Below are positions 34,909 through 45,425 of a stretch of DNA of 64,000 bases, one piece after another. The notes below the pieces were generated by a model, which made no database searches, was not told the origin of the DNA, and was given only the letters and a program-made list of their open reading frames with translations. The stretch lies in assembly GCA_032622095.1 (NCBI GenBank), contig CP136064.1, positions 249,459,827 through 249,523,826 on the forward strand. Direction: 5' to 3'. The stretch comes from Siphonodentalium dalli. Taxonomy: Eukaryota > Mollusca > Scaphopoda > Gadilida > Siphonodentaliidae. Within the stretch, counting starts at the first letter, position 1. The number at the start of each line of letters is the position of its first letter. A program made the translations under genes and the position numbers.

Positions 34909-36255
34909 ATGCTGTTCAAATTTCGTCAAGTGAAAAAGTTGCTAAAACGCGGAAAAATTCTGCTAATGATAGCCATCTTGATCGTTGTCACTGTGGTCAA
35001 GATATGGTCTAGTGACGACCAGCAGAATGAAATAAACGACACGATACGTATGACGGAAAGGGAAACACACGAATCACCAGAGCAGGGCACAACGCGTGTG
35101 TTACATCCTTCTTCACAAGAGTTCATCCATGTACCCGAAAGATCGGTTCAGAATTGTACCAGCGCTGTTCAGCAGTATGGTGCTAGTTTTAACGTAATAC
35201 TAAAATTCGCAGGCATATTTACCAGTCGTGTTCATGGTGTGCGACAAGGTGGCGAAAACCTCACAGCCGTCATGAAAAGGCCAGCACAGGAGGAATACTT
35301 CTCGTTTTCTAAAGGGTTTATTGAAGTTGAGTGTCAAGGTAAAATATCACCACAACATCCAGGAATGCAAAGGGATCATTTCAAAAGTTTGTTCTCTTCG
35401 GTCTCAAATTCTCCAAAAGTTAACTGTGATGGTTTCCATGGAAACGCGTTGTTGGTTCATAGAGTTGATTACGCTAACCTGTATTGGGCCATGATCGATC
35501 TCCACAATGCATATTGCGCAGCAGTGTCCAATAAACTTAATCTGCGGGATGTTAGTTTGATAATATTAGATGCACATCCGGCGTCTATGGTGGACCAGTT
35601 TTGGAAAATTATTTTTGGTTCCATGTACAGGATTCCACAACTTCCGACCAGCAACTGTTTCCGTCAAGTGATCTGGTCGGCTCCTGTGTGTTGTGGTCCT
35701 ATTACACGCAAGAAAGCAAACAAGGATTCCCTCACTAAATTCCGTGATGTTATATACAGCAATAGTGGTTTTCACTCCAGTCCTCTCGTTTGTGATTCAC
35801 TAAATATCACGATAATATTAAGACGAGACTATGTTGCACATCCAAGAAATCCAACTGGAAAAATCATGCGGAAAATATCTAACGAAAATTCGTTGATTTC
35901 TGATCTGAGAAAAGACTACCCTCATTATGCAATAAACGGTGTCCAAATGGATTCATTATCGGCCAGTGAACAGATTAAGTTGTTGGGTGAGACAGATATT
36001 CTCGTTGGCGTTCATGGTGCGGGGTTGGCCAGTGTTGTTTTGCTCAAGGACAACGCGACTTTGATTGAGTTGTTCCCAAATTCATACCGGCGGCATAAAA
36101 ATCAACACTTTGAGGAGTTAGCTAGGTATTGTGGAAGGAAATATAGGAGCTGGTACAGCGATGATAAGAATAAGACTGATGAGTATGTCCATGTTCCTCA
36201 CAAGATTCTTACGGGTCTCATCAAAGCTTCGGTGCTTCAGACATGCAAGTCTTGA
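34909..36255 (+). CDS. GT61-family glycosyltransferase, type II membrane protein
   Basis: A 448-residue open frame without introns. The start chosen is the first ATG; an in-frame TGA lies 12 bp upstream at 34897-34899. Residues 1-16 are basic (RQVKK, KRGK) and 17-33 are hydrophobic (ILLMIAILIVVTVVKIW), giving a type II signal anchor as in Golgi enzymes. A variable stem follows. The catalytic domain spans about residues 150-445 and carries two patches typical of GT61 (EOGT/POMGNT2/plant xylosyltransferase group): DYANLYWAMIDLHNAY from 187, and VGVHGAGLASVVL with His369, followed by ATLIELFP. N-glycosylation sequons are at Asn82, Asn117, Asn299 and Asn382. It is not EOGT itself, which has a cleaved signal peptide. 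A role in adding a sugar to a secreted glycoprotein or glycan is inferred from the family; donor and acceptor are unknown. It stands alone among repeats. Confidence 0.85.
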   Translation: MLFKFRQVKKLLKRGKILLMIAILIVVTVVKIWSSDDQQNEINDTIRMTERETHESPEQGTTRVLHPSSQEFIHVPERSVQNCTSAVQQYGASFNVILKFAGIFTSRVHGVRQGGENLTAVMKRPAQEEYFSFSKGFIEVECQGKISPQHPGMQRDHFKSLFSSVSNSPKVNCDGFHGNALLVHRVDYANLYWAMIDLHNAYCAAVSNKLNLRDVSLIILDAHPASMVDQFWKIIFGSMYRIPQLPTSNCFRQVIWSAPVCCGPITRKKANKDSLTKFRDVIYSNSGFHSSPLVCDSLNITIILRRDYVAHPRNPTGKIMRKISNENSLISDLRKDYPHYAINGVQMDSLSASEQIKLLGETDILVGVHGAGLASVVLLKDNATLIELFPNSYRRHKNQHFEELARYCGRKYRSWYSDDKNKTDEYVHVPHKILTGLIKASVLQTCKS

Positions 36256-36662
36256 TTTCATTTTAATATGATTTTAACACCTTTCATTTTAGTCTAATGT
36301 TTAGGTTATACATGCTCAATCTAATCGAAAATAGACAACATGACGAAATAGGCCCAATTATTCTTCCAAATTCAATATTTCTTCAAGAGCTTTCCGATGA
36401 ATGGCAACAAGCCATATTTCCGACTAAATCCTGAAAAATTACCCATAATTATACTGTGGTTAAGAAGTTGATTACTTAGAGCATTACTGTATGGTGCTAT
36501 ACATATTTGACTTAACCCTTCCCTGACGGGAGCTGTTCTCAGCTATACCTCATAAATTGATCGACCTATTTTTATCACGGAAACCTGACAAAAGTGAGAA
36601 TTTGCTTTAATTTGGTCTTTGTTATTATATTGTTTGTTGTTGCCCCCATCTAGTTGCATCGA
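36256..36662. other. 3' flank of the gene; fragment shared with 58248-58345
   Basis: 36396-36490 ('acaacaagccatatttccga', 'aaatcctgaaaaattaccca', 'gggcattactgtat'-like) matches the reverse complement of 58248-58345. No clear polyadenylation signal is seen within 400 bp of the stop codon. Confidence 0.55.
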
Positions 36663-36943
36663 TTAACCCTTCCATGCATGATTGGAGTTTCTTGAAGTTT
36701 TTTGAAAACCCTGTGCCAATTCATTCTCTTTTATATTCGAGTTTCCCATAGTGAGCATGCCTATATAAGAGAATACTTTGGCCTAACACGGGTCTAACAC
36801 TATTTGCCTTGACAGTGTGAGCCATTGCATTCTCTTATATATGCGAGTATCGAACCTATGGTAGACTCGCATTATTTAAGATAATGCACTGGCACGGGAT
36901 CTTTAATGCTACACCAGCGAAAATCCTACCACGAAGGGGTTAA
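36663..36943. mobile_element. TTAA-flanked element with two diverged family H hairpins
   Basis: TTAA at 36663-36666 followed by CCCTTCCATG, and CGAAGGGG followed by TTAA at 36940-36943, suggest a piggyBac-like MITE with weak 8-10-bp ends. Inside are two family H hairpins, 36715-36785 and 36825-36893, with mismatches that break the palindromes, so this is an older version of the composite at 39067-39466. Confidence 0.5.
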
Positions 36944-37182
36944 AGAGGTAAGTGCATGGGTAGGCCCGGAACGCTTGGCTAAACACATTTTTATTGCACT
37001 TTTAGTATGTAAACTTCTCCTTTTGATTAATATTGTTCCTCGGTTATCGCAGTTTGTCATACATTAGCTCGGTCGGGTACGACCATTGGACGATTGTCAT
37101 ATGCATGCTCAACGTTTCGTCACAATAACACCAGCTGCATATATGGCTATGTTCACAGTTGCCAAAAGTGCCAGACATTCTT
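36944..37182. other. Intergenic
   Basis: Short unrecognised stretch. Confidence 0.4.
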
Positions 37183-37385
37183 TTATATTTACATACACCT
37201 GATATCTCTTCCGATTTCCCCATAGCGTTACGGTAGACACGCCCCCTTATTCAATGCGTTCATAAACCTATGAACGTAACGTGACGTCACTTCCAATGTC
37301 GTTCATAGGTTTATGAACACATTGGTCCCGGAAATGACCGGGGATTGTCGGACATTGCCGACTGCTTGAGTATCTATAGAGTACG
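37183..37385. repeat. Repeat E1 with 'gttcataaacctatgaac' hairpin
   Basis: 'acacctgatatctcttccga', 'gcgttacggtagacacgccc', the inverted pair 'gttcataaacctatgaacg/cgttcataggtttatgaac' and 'ggggattgtcggacattgcc'. The whole unit recurs inverted at 60770-60960 with few changes. Confidence 0.8.
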
Positions 37386-37848
37386 TCCGAATTTGGCAAG
37401 AAATTTATTTTGGTCTATAATCAGTGTTGTTGCCCGGTTTTACTGAACGTTGATGTTCAAAAATCCCGTTACTTATCATTTTCCTTACCGCTACAAATAT
37501 TCCCCCAACCTCACAAATATATCATTATGGTAGAACGGCGGGTTGTCGATTTCTTATACACAACCGAAACTTAATTGTTAGTTTCAGTTATCGTTCTTGA
37601 AATCAACACGTCTACATTAGTTACTAGCTAAACAAGACAGTTTGTCATATGTGTATACTAAACTGTGAAATTGCGTTTTTTTTCCGTTCTTCAAGAACGT
37701 ATTCTCAAAATGTTTGGTTTTCCAAAAAACGAGGATTCGCACTTTCTGAACTGAACTCCATGCGTTCATTTAAATAGATGAATAAATAGTGGGAAAGACA
37801 GACAATCCTAGTTCATAATGAATTTAAGTATATAAATATAAATAATAA
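37386..37848. other. Intergenic between E1 and E2
   Basis: No gene recognised; not present between the corresponding units at 60.2-60.96 kb. Confidence 0.4.
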
Positions 37849-37990
37849 ACGGCGGATTCAACGTGGTCATGGGTTTTGACCGCGATAAAAAATCAGCAAA
37901 CTCCGCATGAACCCCTTCGGGGTTCATGCAGTTTGCTGATTTTTTCTCGCGGTCAAAATCCCATGACCACATTGAAACCGCCGTTTATTT
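37849..37990. repeat. Palindrome E2, copy 1 (about 142 bp)
   Basis: Folds from 'aaacggcggattcaacgtgg' to 'ccacattgaaaccgccgttt', through 'tcatgggttttgaccgcgat' and its partner, with the tip 'gcatgaaccccttcggggtt'. Only a few mismatches. Copies 2 and 3 are at 38219-38362 and 60217-60362. Confidence 0.85.
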
Positions 37991-38218
37991 CTTATATGAA
38001 ATACAACGAAAAAGCGAAATATGAAAATACAGCGAAATAGCAAAATAGTACGAAAAATCGAAATAGGAAAATACAGCGAAATATAGAGCGAAATATAGAA
38101 ATTGGAAATTATTTTTATAAACGAAATAACGGAGATATTTGAAAAAGTGTTTTTGAAGAAATAACGGACATATTTGGAGAAGTGTTTTAAAGAGTAAGTA
38201 AGTATATAAATATAAATA
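37991..38218. repeat. 'agcgaaata' degenerate tandem repeat
   Basis: Variants of 'aatacagcgaaata' repeat between the two E2 palindromes. The reverse complement of the same stretch follows E2 at 60363-60610 ('gctatttcgctgtattttcc'). Confidence 0.7.
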
Positions 38219-38362
38219 ATAAACGGCGGATTCAACGTGGTCATGGGTTTTGACCGCGATAAAAAATCAGCAAACTCCGCATGAACCCCTTCGGGGTTCA
38301 TGTAGTTTGCTGAATTTTTCTCGCGGTCAAAATCCCATGACCACATTGAAACCGCCGTTCAT
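38219..38362. repeat. Palindrome E2, copy 2
   Basis: Nearly identical to 37849-37990 and in the same orientation, so the 'agcgaaata' segment is bounded by direct copies of a palindrome. The preceding 'gtatataaatataaataata' is also duplicated. Confidence 0.85.
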
Positions 38363-38369
38363 TTCTTAT

Positions 38370-38900
38370 GTATCCATTTCGGTATGGAAAGCTACAATGT
38401 GTCAGAAATATAAAATAATGCTTATAAAATGCATCTCTATCACGGCCAACTACATGAGAAGTAATGCATATGTAGTTCCACTAGTATAGCCTGTTTTAAC
38501 ATATTTTTGCGGGTCAGGTTACTGTAACTCATGCATGCAGTATTTATGTCTTTGTTACTTGTTTTCTCACCCATACACTTGTTCAATGTAATATTTTGGT
38601 TTTACCTTTCAGTTATTAATAAATAATAATAATAAAAAAGTTAATAATAAATAATTAATAATATATAAATAGCATGCAAATATCTCGCAAGAATCAATCA
38701 TACAGGCATTATATGGCAATGTGTTGGTATCGCCGTTACATATATGGAACGACCGAATTATTACTTCTCATGTCGTTAGCTTTGGTAAATATTCATGTAT
38801 ATATTCATATATCCACGTTGCCCCTCGTGTTTGGGCACCATATGGTTTTCTATGAGAAAATGCTTTCAAAACGTATAGGCTACGTACACAGCGTGATACA
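38370..38900. mobile_element. Decayed Harbinger-type MITE relative
   Basis: Internal phrases of the 12.9-kb MITE recur in order: 'cttataaaatgcatctctat', 'atctcgcaagaatcaatca', 'ttacttctcatgtcgttagc', 'ttgggcaccatatggttttc'. An AT-rich 'aataataat' insertion lies at 38615-38665, and the terminal GGGTACG motifs are lost. Confidence 0.6.
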
Positions 38901-39066
38901 TTTCCTGGCACAGTTCGTGGAATTCTCTATAGATGGTTATCTGGTGCACACTATTGAGTGATCAATTGTGGAATTCCAGAATATGTGCATTTATTATGTG
39001 CTTGCCTATAAAATAGCGGCAAATTACCGAAACCCAGTCGTCGTATGTATCTATTAGAAGCCACAG

Positions 39067-39466
39067 TTAACCCTTTACCCAACAGAACGGCCCTGTGCCA
39101 ATGCATTCTCTTATATATGCGAGTCGACCATAGGTCGCCTCGCATATATAAGAGAATGCATTGGCTTAACACATTAAAAATTATAAAATTGTTAAAGAAT
39201 GTAAGAAAAAATGGTAAAAAGTGTTAAAAAAAGATTTTTTTTAGGCCAATGCATTCTCTTATATATGCGAGGCGACCTATGGTCGACTCGCATATATAAG
39301 AGAATGCATTGGCACAGGGCATAACTGTAACCATCACAATGTGGTCAATGAGCCGGTTCCAATGAAACCCATATTTGTATGGTTATATTGAGACAGACCG
39401 AAGATAATTTAGGCTGTTGCAGCTTTATTTGGCCGGTTTTGGCCGGTTTGTTGGGTAAAGGGTTAA
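39067..39466. mobile_element. piggyBac-like MITE with TTAA duplication and nested element
   Basis: TTAACCCTTTACCCAACA at 39067-39084 is the exact reverse complement of TGTTGGGTAAAGGGTTAA at 39449-39466. An element starting CCC next to a TTAA duplication is the signature of piggyBac-type transposons; at 392 bp it has no room for a transposase. A second element of family H (39090-39320) sits inside it. Confidence 0.85.
39090..39320. mobile_element. Complete hairpin-spacer-hairpin element (family H)
   Basis: Ends 'gccctgtgccaatgcattct' and its complement. Two almost perfect 68-72-bp palindromes (39091-39165 and 39243-39319) flank an AT-rich spacer of about 77 bp. The two hairpins are inverted relative to each other, so the whole element can fold at two levels. 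The autonomous partner is unknown. Confidence 0.8.
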
Positions 39467-39536
39467 ATACGATTTCGTTTTTTCACTGTAACTTTCGTTA
39501 TTTCACTGTAGCTTGCTGGTGTTTTACGCGACCGCG

Positions 39537-39620
39537 AATTAATACGTCCAGTACATACCGGACTCTTTCTTACCGGATTAATACGCCCAGTCCATACCGG
39601 ACTCTTTTTTTCGGACTGTA
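39537..39620 (+). repeat. 44-bp tandem duplication
   Basis: 'attaatacg.ccagt.cataccggactcttt' is present twice in a row, ending near 39617. Confidence 0.7.
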
Positions 39621-39720
39621 TTGTTCAATTTGTTATATTATTAAAAGTGAAAATGCCGCATAATTTAGCAATTTTGAGCATTAATAAGGTGCATATAATA
39701 AATAGAGGATCTTAAATGAG

Positions 39721-39855
39721 TTTCTATTTTATACGGAATTTATCAACCGAGTTCACTAAATTCGATTTGAGCCGAGGTTTACCGAGGCTCAAATAGAATT
39801 TAGTGGACGAGGTTGATAAATTACGTATAAAATAGAACGAGTTTGAGATATTTTT
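39721..39855. repeat. Palindrome F, copy 1
   Basis: 'ttctattttatacggaattt' pairs with 'aaattacgtataaaatagaa', and 'tttatcaaccgagttcacta' with 'tagtggacgaggttgataaa'. The tip is 'gagccgaggtttaccgaggctc'. Copy 2 at 52126-52250 has the same arms around a different tip. Confidence 0.8.
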
Positions 39856-40016
39856 TATCACATGATCATATAATCGCTAAAATTTTATCGAAAAGAACAA
39901 CAATTAACTGGATCCAGCGTGACGTCATTGCACGCGACGATATTACACGTGTCTATTACGCTCGAATATTACATCGGAAAATAGTGCTAATCATGTGATA
40001 AAAAGGAATGCCTACA

Positions 40017-40130
40017 TTTTGTTTGTTTGAATACCTGAAACATCTCATTCGTGTCTGGAAAGAATATAGAAATCGATGTTTCTTTCAGACACTCATGCAT
40101 GAGATATTTCTGTATTCAAACAAATACTGA
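40017..40130. repeat. Imperfect palindrome near 40.07 kb
   Basis: 'ttgtttgtttgaatacctga...gtgtctggaaaga' on the left pairs with 'tctttcagacactc...tgtattcaaacaaa' on the right, with a short loop near 40070. Possibly a solo MITE. Confidence 0.65.
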
Positions 40131-40960
40131 AGATATTCTCTATATCTTCGATTGTTTTACCGTATATTATTACATTAGACTGTAGTAAATGATGGGGAAT
40201 GTGCATTGTGTACATAGAGTGTCTCTCATATCATATAGCATAATAGAGTCCCCCCTTCCCACAACAACAAAAAATGCAAATTTCTATTTTAAAAATATAA
40301 TCGACAAATCATTTATTTCGCGAATGTCGGAAAGATGGTCTATTTCTTCCTATAATAAGTTTGCTATAGTTTTCTGGGTTTTAAATCATAAAAATGAATC
40401 GAAGACCCCTGTTCGGAAACGCTTCTATCAATTAACGTTTATTTTATTTCGAATTTCTGGCATAAAATACAGTCAATTTGGGACATTTTACGGCTCGCGT
40501 TCGTTAGGAGCATGCGGGATAACTGTATCTGAAAATTCTAAAAATAGTAACGAAAAATGATCCCAATTGATTACCCCATTATATAAGATTGAAGTGTTTC
40601 CGGACAGGTGTCATCGACTCATATTTATTATTTTATACCCCGGAAACTATATAAAACGTATTTAGGAAGAGATAGACAATCTTTAAACAGTCGCCAATGT
40701 GAATCCGATAGGTGACTTGCGGACACTCTGAATCTATGCATATACGTGTATATATGCAATATGTGATACATCTTAACATTGTCATTTTGTTCTGTTTTAA
40801 TTTGTTAAATTGGTCTTCTTCAAATGTCGTTTTATTGTTACTTGCCTTTGCCACAGGGGTATATATATCATTGAATTGTATACATGTGCTTATATGTAGT
40901 TGAGGCGATAATGGTGGTGGTGTTGAAAATTCAAATTGACCAAGAGCGCCTCCAGGTGTT
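40131..40960. other. Intergenic
   Basis: A 123-codon open frame at 40189-40560 shows no domain and has AT-driven composition; not called as a gene. Otherwise nothing recognised. Confidence 0.4.
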
Positions 40961-43900
40961 AGTATAGTCGTTGTGGTGATTTTGGAGGGTGAACGTAGAA
41001 AAAATTGTTATAAAGCCAGGTTTGGTGTCATTTTGACCGGGAATGTTTGGACAACAATATATCCAAAATCCGCTAAAATCCGCTTTGGGGAAATGTTTTT
41101 ACAGTCATTTGAATACAGGACGTTTCGTCATTATGCCACAAAATTACGTAATGCAGATAAATACAAACAGTTTACTTGTGTTAGCTCGCAAACCATTAAT
41201 GCGTGGCAAGTTCGCATGGATAATTGTCATATGATGATACGACAACATGACCCACCACAGTGTAAGCCATATTTGCCCCCACTAATAAAGAGCGTTCAGT
41301 AAAATACCATACATAAAGAGCGTTTTGTGAGCGTTGGAGGAAAACACCACAATAAGCCATGTGTGCGCTCCAGTGATAAAGCACGTTATCATAGAACGAC
41401 ATAACGCACTTCACTGCAGTTGTGCAAACCACAAGTCGCATTGTTCAGTTGTTTCTAATATATCACTTCGATTTGTATCTCTAATTGTGAAAGTTGTAAA
41501 AGTAGCTTTTATAGGAGTCGGACACATGTTTCCTGTTGAAACCTAACGGTGACAACGTACGCAGGAGATTTGTTTTGGTTAATTTGATTGCTTCATTCGT
41601 TGTTCTCGTGTTCTGTTTTATTATTGCATATTTATTCTCGCTCTATTTCATTTCTCATTGTTGATAATGGCCGACAATCGTACCGTCGGCGATGAGCTTA
41701 ACCCAGCTGAAGACCTCTGTGTCATATGTGGTTTTGGTTTTGTTAATGATCCACCGGTAAAGGTGGGGGCAAAAGGTATTGTGACTCTCATAAGCTGTTG
41801 TGGACAACGGGGCCGACCTAATTTGAAACAATACCTCACCGCGCGCAGCCAGGTGACGCCTGTCGACAAAGTGCTGGTGCATGCAGGTTGCCGGAGAGAT
41901 TTTACCGACACAAAAAGAAAGACACAAGATAATTTGGTGGTTTCAGAAGCGAAAAGACTACGATCTGATGCAACGCCAATCAATATAGCAGAAGACTGCT
42001 TAATATGTGGAGTTCATACAAGCACTGATGTTAGACACCCAGATAGGTCCACACCAATGAGCCAAGTAGAGACCATCCCTATCAGGGACAAGCTCTTACA
42101 ATGCTGTGCGCATAGACAGGATGCTTTAGCATATGACGTGGAGAAGCGCATTCAAGGGCGCATTGACTTGGTAGCAGCATAGGCCGTTTACCACCACGGA
42201 TATCTGACTCGATTCTTGCAAGGCAAGGATGTGAGTCAACCCGAGACAGGAAAAGCAGGTCGAAGATCAGATCAGGGTATGAAACATTGGTTCGAAACGA
42301 TTTGTAATTGGTTCGAGACAGAAGCTGGCGCTGAATTAACACTGTTAGTGAGTTACATTCCAGAATGGTTGAATTCGCAGGCGAGTCAGAGGTTTATACT
42401 ATTAAAAGTTTGAAAGGTAACTTAGAGGAATACTATGCAGAATTCATTTTCTTCGCCGAGGTTAAGGGACGGAAGGATGTCGTTTGTTTTCGAAATATGG
42501 CCAAATTCATTATAAATGAAAAGTGGTACACTGATAAAAACAGGATTTAGATGAGGAGGCAGACAGGATTGTCTTGACTGCAGCAAGAATAATAAAAGCA
42601 CAAATAAGGGAGGCCGATTACAGTCGCGAATCTTATCCACCCAGTGACGCTATATCTATTATTAGTCAGGGGCGAAATTCGATCCCGAATCACCTGCAAA
42701 GCCTACTAAAGATTTTAATTCCGTCCGATGTCAAGCAGAATAGCATCGGTCATTCCATTGTACATGGTGCTCGTCCACATTCGGTTATAACACCAACGCT
42801 GTTTGGACTGGGTGTAGAAATGGACGATGTGTTTGGTTCCAAATGGCTAGTGAACGAGTTATCCCGGTTGGGATTCTCTGTTACCCACGATGAAGTTGAG
42901 AGGTACAAGCAATCCGTCATTCAGACCGAAACGCCCAGTCAAATACTAACTGACTATGCCTTCGTTCAGTGGGTGGCAGATAATGTCGACCACAACATAG
43001 CAACTCTAGATGGCAAGGGGACCTTCCATGGAATGGGGATAGTTGCAATATCTGCACCCATGAATCAATCAGCACTGAACATGAAATCGCGTGTAATCAT
43101 GAGACAAAAGCGGTTGAGGGTTGATGAGCTCGTGAAAAACAAAGGAGTGTCCATCTCCCAATATGTTGATGTTATTGGCAAAGGAATTTCCAATATCAAA
43201 CTGAAATCTATTCTTCATTTTGCCACACCATATACCCTCCCATCTGACCTCAGCACAGATCTGCTGTGGCACTCAGCATGCTTTTTCAGTAAGAGTGAAA
43301 AACCTAGCGCGAACTGGTCAGGTTTCATGCAAAGTGCTTACTCGCAGGACGACACTCTGACCGCTGAGAAATCAGATGTTCTGTTCCTTCCCATCATCGA
43401 TCTGAATCCGTCAGATGACGATTGCATTTATTCTACACTCATTTATGTTGAGGAACAGGCACGTAGATTGAACATCCACACGCCATGTATCACTTTCGAC
43501 CAGCCGTTGTGGCTCAAGGCTGTAAACATAATAAGTTCTAAGTCGATGAACATTGTGTGTAGGCTGGGCGGATTTCACACTGTAGTGAGCTTCATGGGGA
43601 GTATCGGTTCGATGATGAAGGGGTCGGGGTTAGAAGAAGCTTTGGAGAAAGTGTACGGTCAGAACACAGTGACCCATATGATATCTGGAAAGGCAGTGTC
43701 GAGGGCATTGCGTGGTTACTACCTAGTTGAGGCTGCGCTTTTCAAAAAGTTGATAGCTGAAGTTGTCCCAGTTGAAAAGGACGGCAGTTCTGCGGACATC
43801 GAATCGGCAATGGAACAAGATGACATAGAAGCCTCACACATGCAACATGGTGATGTACACGTTGTTGGTGAAAACACGATGGGCAAAATGCACCAGAGTG

Positions 43901-45015
43901 AAATGGGCAGAATACAAAACTGCGTGAAGAGATTGAAATTGGTGTTGTTCCTATATCCGCGGCTGCGGACTCAACTGAACTGTTGAAGGTCGAGCAATGT
44001 ATCAATTGTTATAAATCACTGCTTGTCAAAGAATCCCTCACAGCAAAATTGTGGGTGCAGTATATGGATTATGTGCAAACCCTAAAGAACTTCATCCGTG
44101 CTGAGCGAACAGGGGATTGGAATCTGCATATTGTAACATTAGGGAAGATGCTGAACCTCTTCGCAGCCACTAGTCATATAAATTACGCAAAGAGCTGCAG
44201 ACTATATCTCCAAATGATGCTAGAATTACCAGTGAAGCATCATTGTGTACATCAGTGTTTGAGGAACATGGCTTCCATGTAGCCCGTAGAAGTAGCAGAT
44301 TCTGGGCGGGGTTATCAACCGATCTTATACACTGAATAATGACGTATTGAATGCTGAGGGGTGGGGTTGGGAACGACGTGGTGAGGATCTTTCCCCAGTC
44401 ACGACTGACCAGAATGCAGCCCAAGACGAATTGCTCAAGTTTGTACGGTGCAAGTGTAAGATGTCACAAAAAAACCATGTGACACCAATGTGTGTACATG
44501 TCGCAAACATGGTCTGAAATGTGTTATCGCTTGTGGAGATTGTCGTGGAGAGGGCTGCGTGAATTCAGAAGAGGTTCTGATAGATGACGAGGGTGAGGTC
44601 TGAGTATAAATGATATATTTGACACACAAGTGTCGAAATCATGAAGTATTTCTCATTCTGGTCATCACTGGCTGATTTCGATCAACAAAATAAACGAAAG
44701 AAATAATTGTCATTTTAGCGGCCATTTTGGTTGCCATCTTTAGACTCTGTGACTGATAGTTGGTCATTGTGACTCCCGTGAAATCCTTTGTCAAACTCAT
44801 TACCCCTACCTCACAATGGACTAATGCTGATTGGGGAATATTTATAATCGTTAGCCGCCATATTGGACGCCATCTTGAATCCTGAATTTTCCCCAAGGCG
44901 GATTTTAGCGGATTTTGGATATGTTATTCCTGATACTTTTGCGCGCAAAATGAGACCAAAACCAGCTTTATAACAATTTTTTCCAGGTTCAACCTCCCGA
45001 CGACCACACTATGTG
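40961..45015. mobile_element. 4-kb TIR-bounded DNA transposon carrying a decayed orphan gene
   Basis: The left end (40961-41096) and right end (44885-45015) are inverted repeats of about 130 bp. Shared phrases include 'aaaaaattgttataaagc', 'atatccaaaatccgctaaaa' and 'tccgc.ttgggga'. The reading frame at 41667-44603 fills the interior on the plus strand. This is the layout of an autonomous cut-and-paste transposon, with the enclosed protein as the candidate transposase. The exact termini and a target duplication could not be fixed by eye. Subterminal repeats on the right (44700-44880) contain 'ggccattttggttgccatct' and 'gccgccatattggacgccat', which echo the cores of the 921-5966 foldback. Confidence 0.7.
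41667..44603 (+). pseudogene. Decayed transposon-borne protein with HGMG motif and cysteine-rich C terminus
   Basis: The start is the ATG at 41667 (ataATGGCC). Homologous frames chain along the strand: 41667-42364, 42365-42548, 42549-43982, 43983-44332 and 44360-44603. Joins require frame changes near 42364, 42548, 43982 and 44335-44475, and there is an in-frame TAG at 42180-42182, so the gene is dead. In order it has Cys pairs at the N terminus (LCVICGFGF, then CLICG), a central block WVADNVDHNIATLDGKGTFH-GMG at 42970-43040, the segment LIPSDVKQNSIGHSIVHGAR near 42720, a conserved tail block (FIRAERTGDWNLHIVTLGKM, near 44090), and a Cys-rich end (RCKCK, then CTCRKHGLKC, CGDCRGEGC) at 44449-44570 resembling CXC-type DNA-binding folds. 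I recall large invertebrate families of this type but cannot name the superfamily or its catalytic residues. Confidence 0.7.
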
Positions 45016-45084
45016 GCATAATACGCCTTTTACCTGTTACAAAGTGAATTTCAGAAGGATAACTTGAGTGACAACCGATGTAAC

Positions 45085-45425
45085 TTTTATTTTTATGAAC
45101 TTGTTCGGGTGCATGAAATTGATTAAGTTAGTACTCAGGAATTGTGCTAACATCGCCAACAATTTCAAAGAAATCGATCATACAACTCCATAGAAAACAT
45201 CGTCTGAATTGCTTTACATCTAGATTCGGGACTAAATATCGGCGATAAACTAATACAAATGATTTCGCCACCGAGAGTCATTGCATTTAAGTAATATATA
45301 AGAATGACGGTGTGTGTTGTCAATTTATTCATAATCGATAAAATATAACTACTTTTAGCAAGATTATTCTCAATTTCTATTTGAACACCCTACCGGTGCG
45401 TTTCATATCACTTTAAAAAAGGCTT
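45085..45425 (+). repeat. Dispersed repeat G, copy 1
   Basis: Parallels 55628-56012: 'tagaaaacatcgtctgaa', 'aatgatttcgcca', 'gacggtgtg', 'ataactacttttagcaaga', 'ttctatttgaacaccctac'. It starts about 70 bp beyond the right end of the transposon, so it is not part of it. Confidence 0.7.

Noticed and set aside
40189-40560. 123-residue plus-strand frame
   Set aside because: No domain, AT-driven composition and no context; most likely chance.
40973-41302. 109-residue frame at the start of the 41-kb transposon
   Set aside because: It runs through the left TIR, whose right-hand partner is non-coding.
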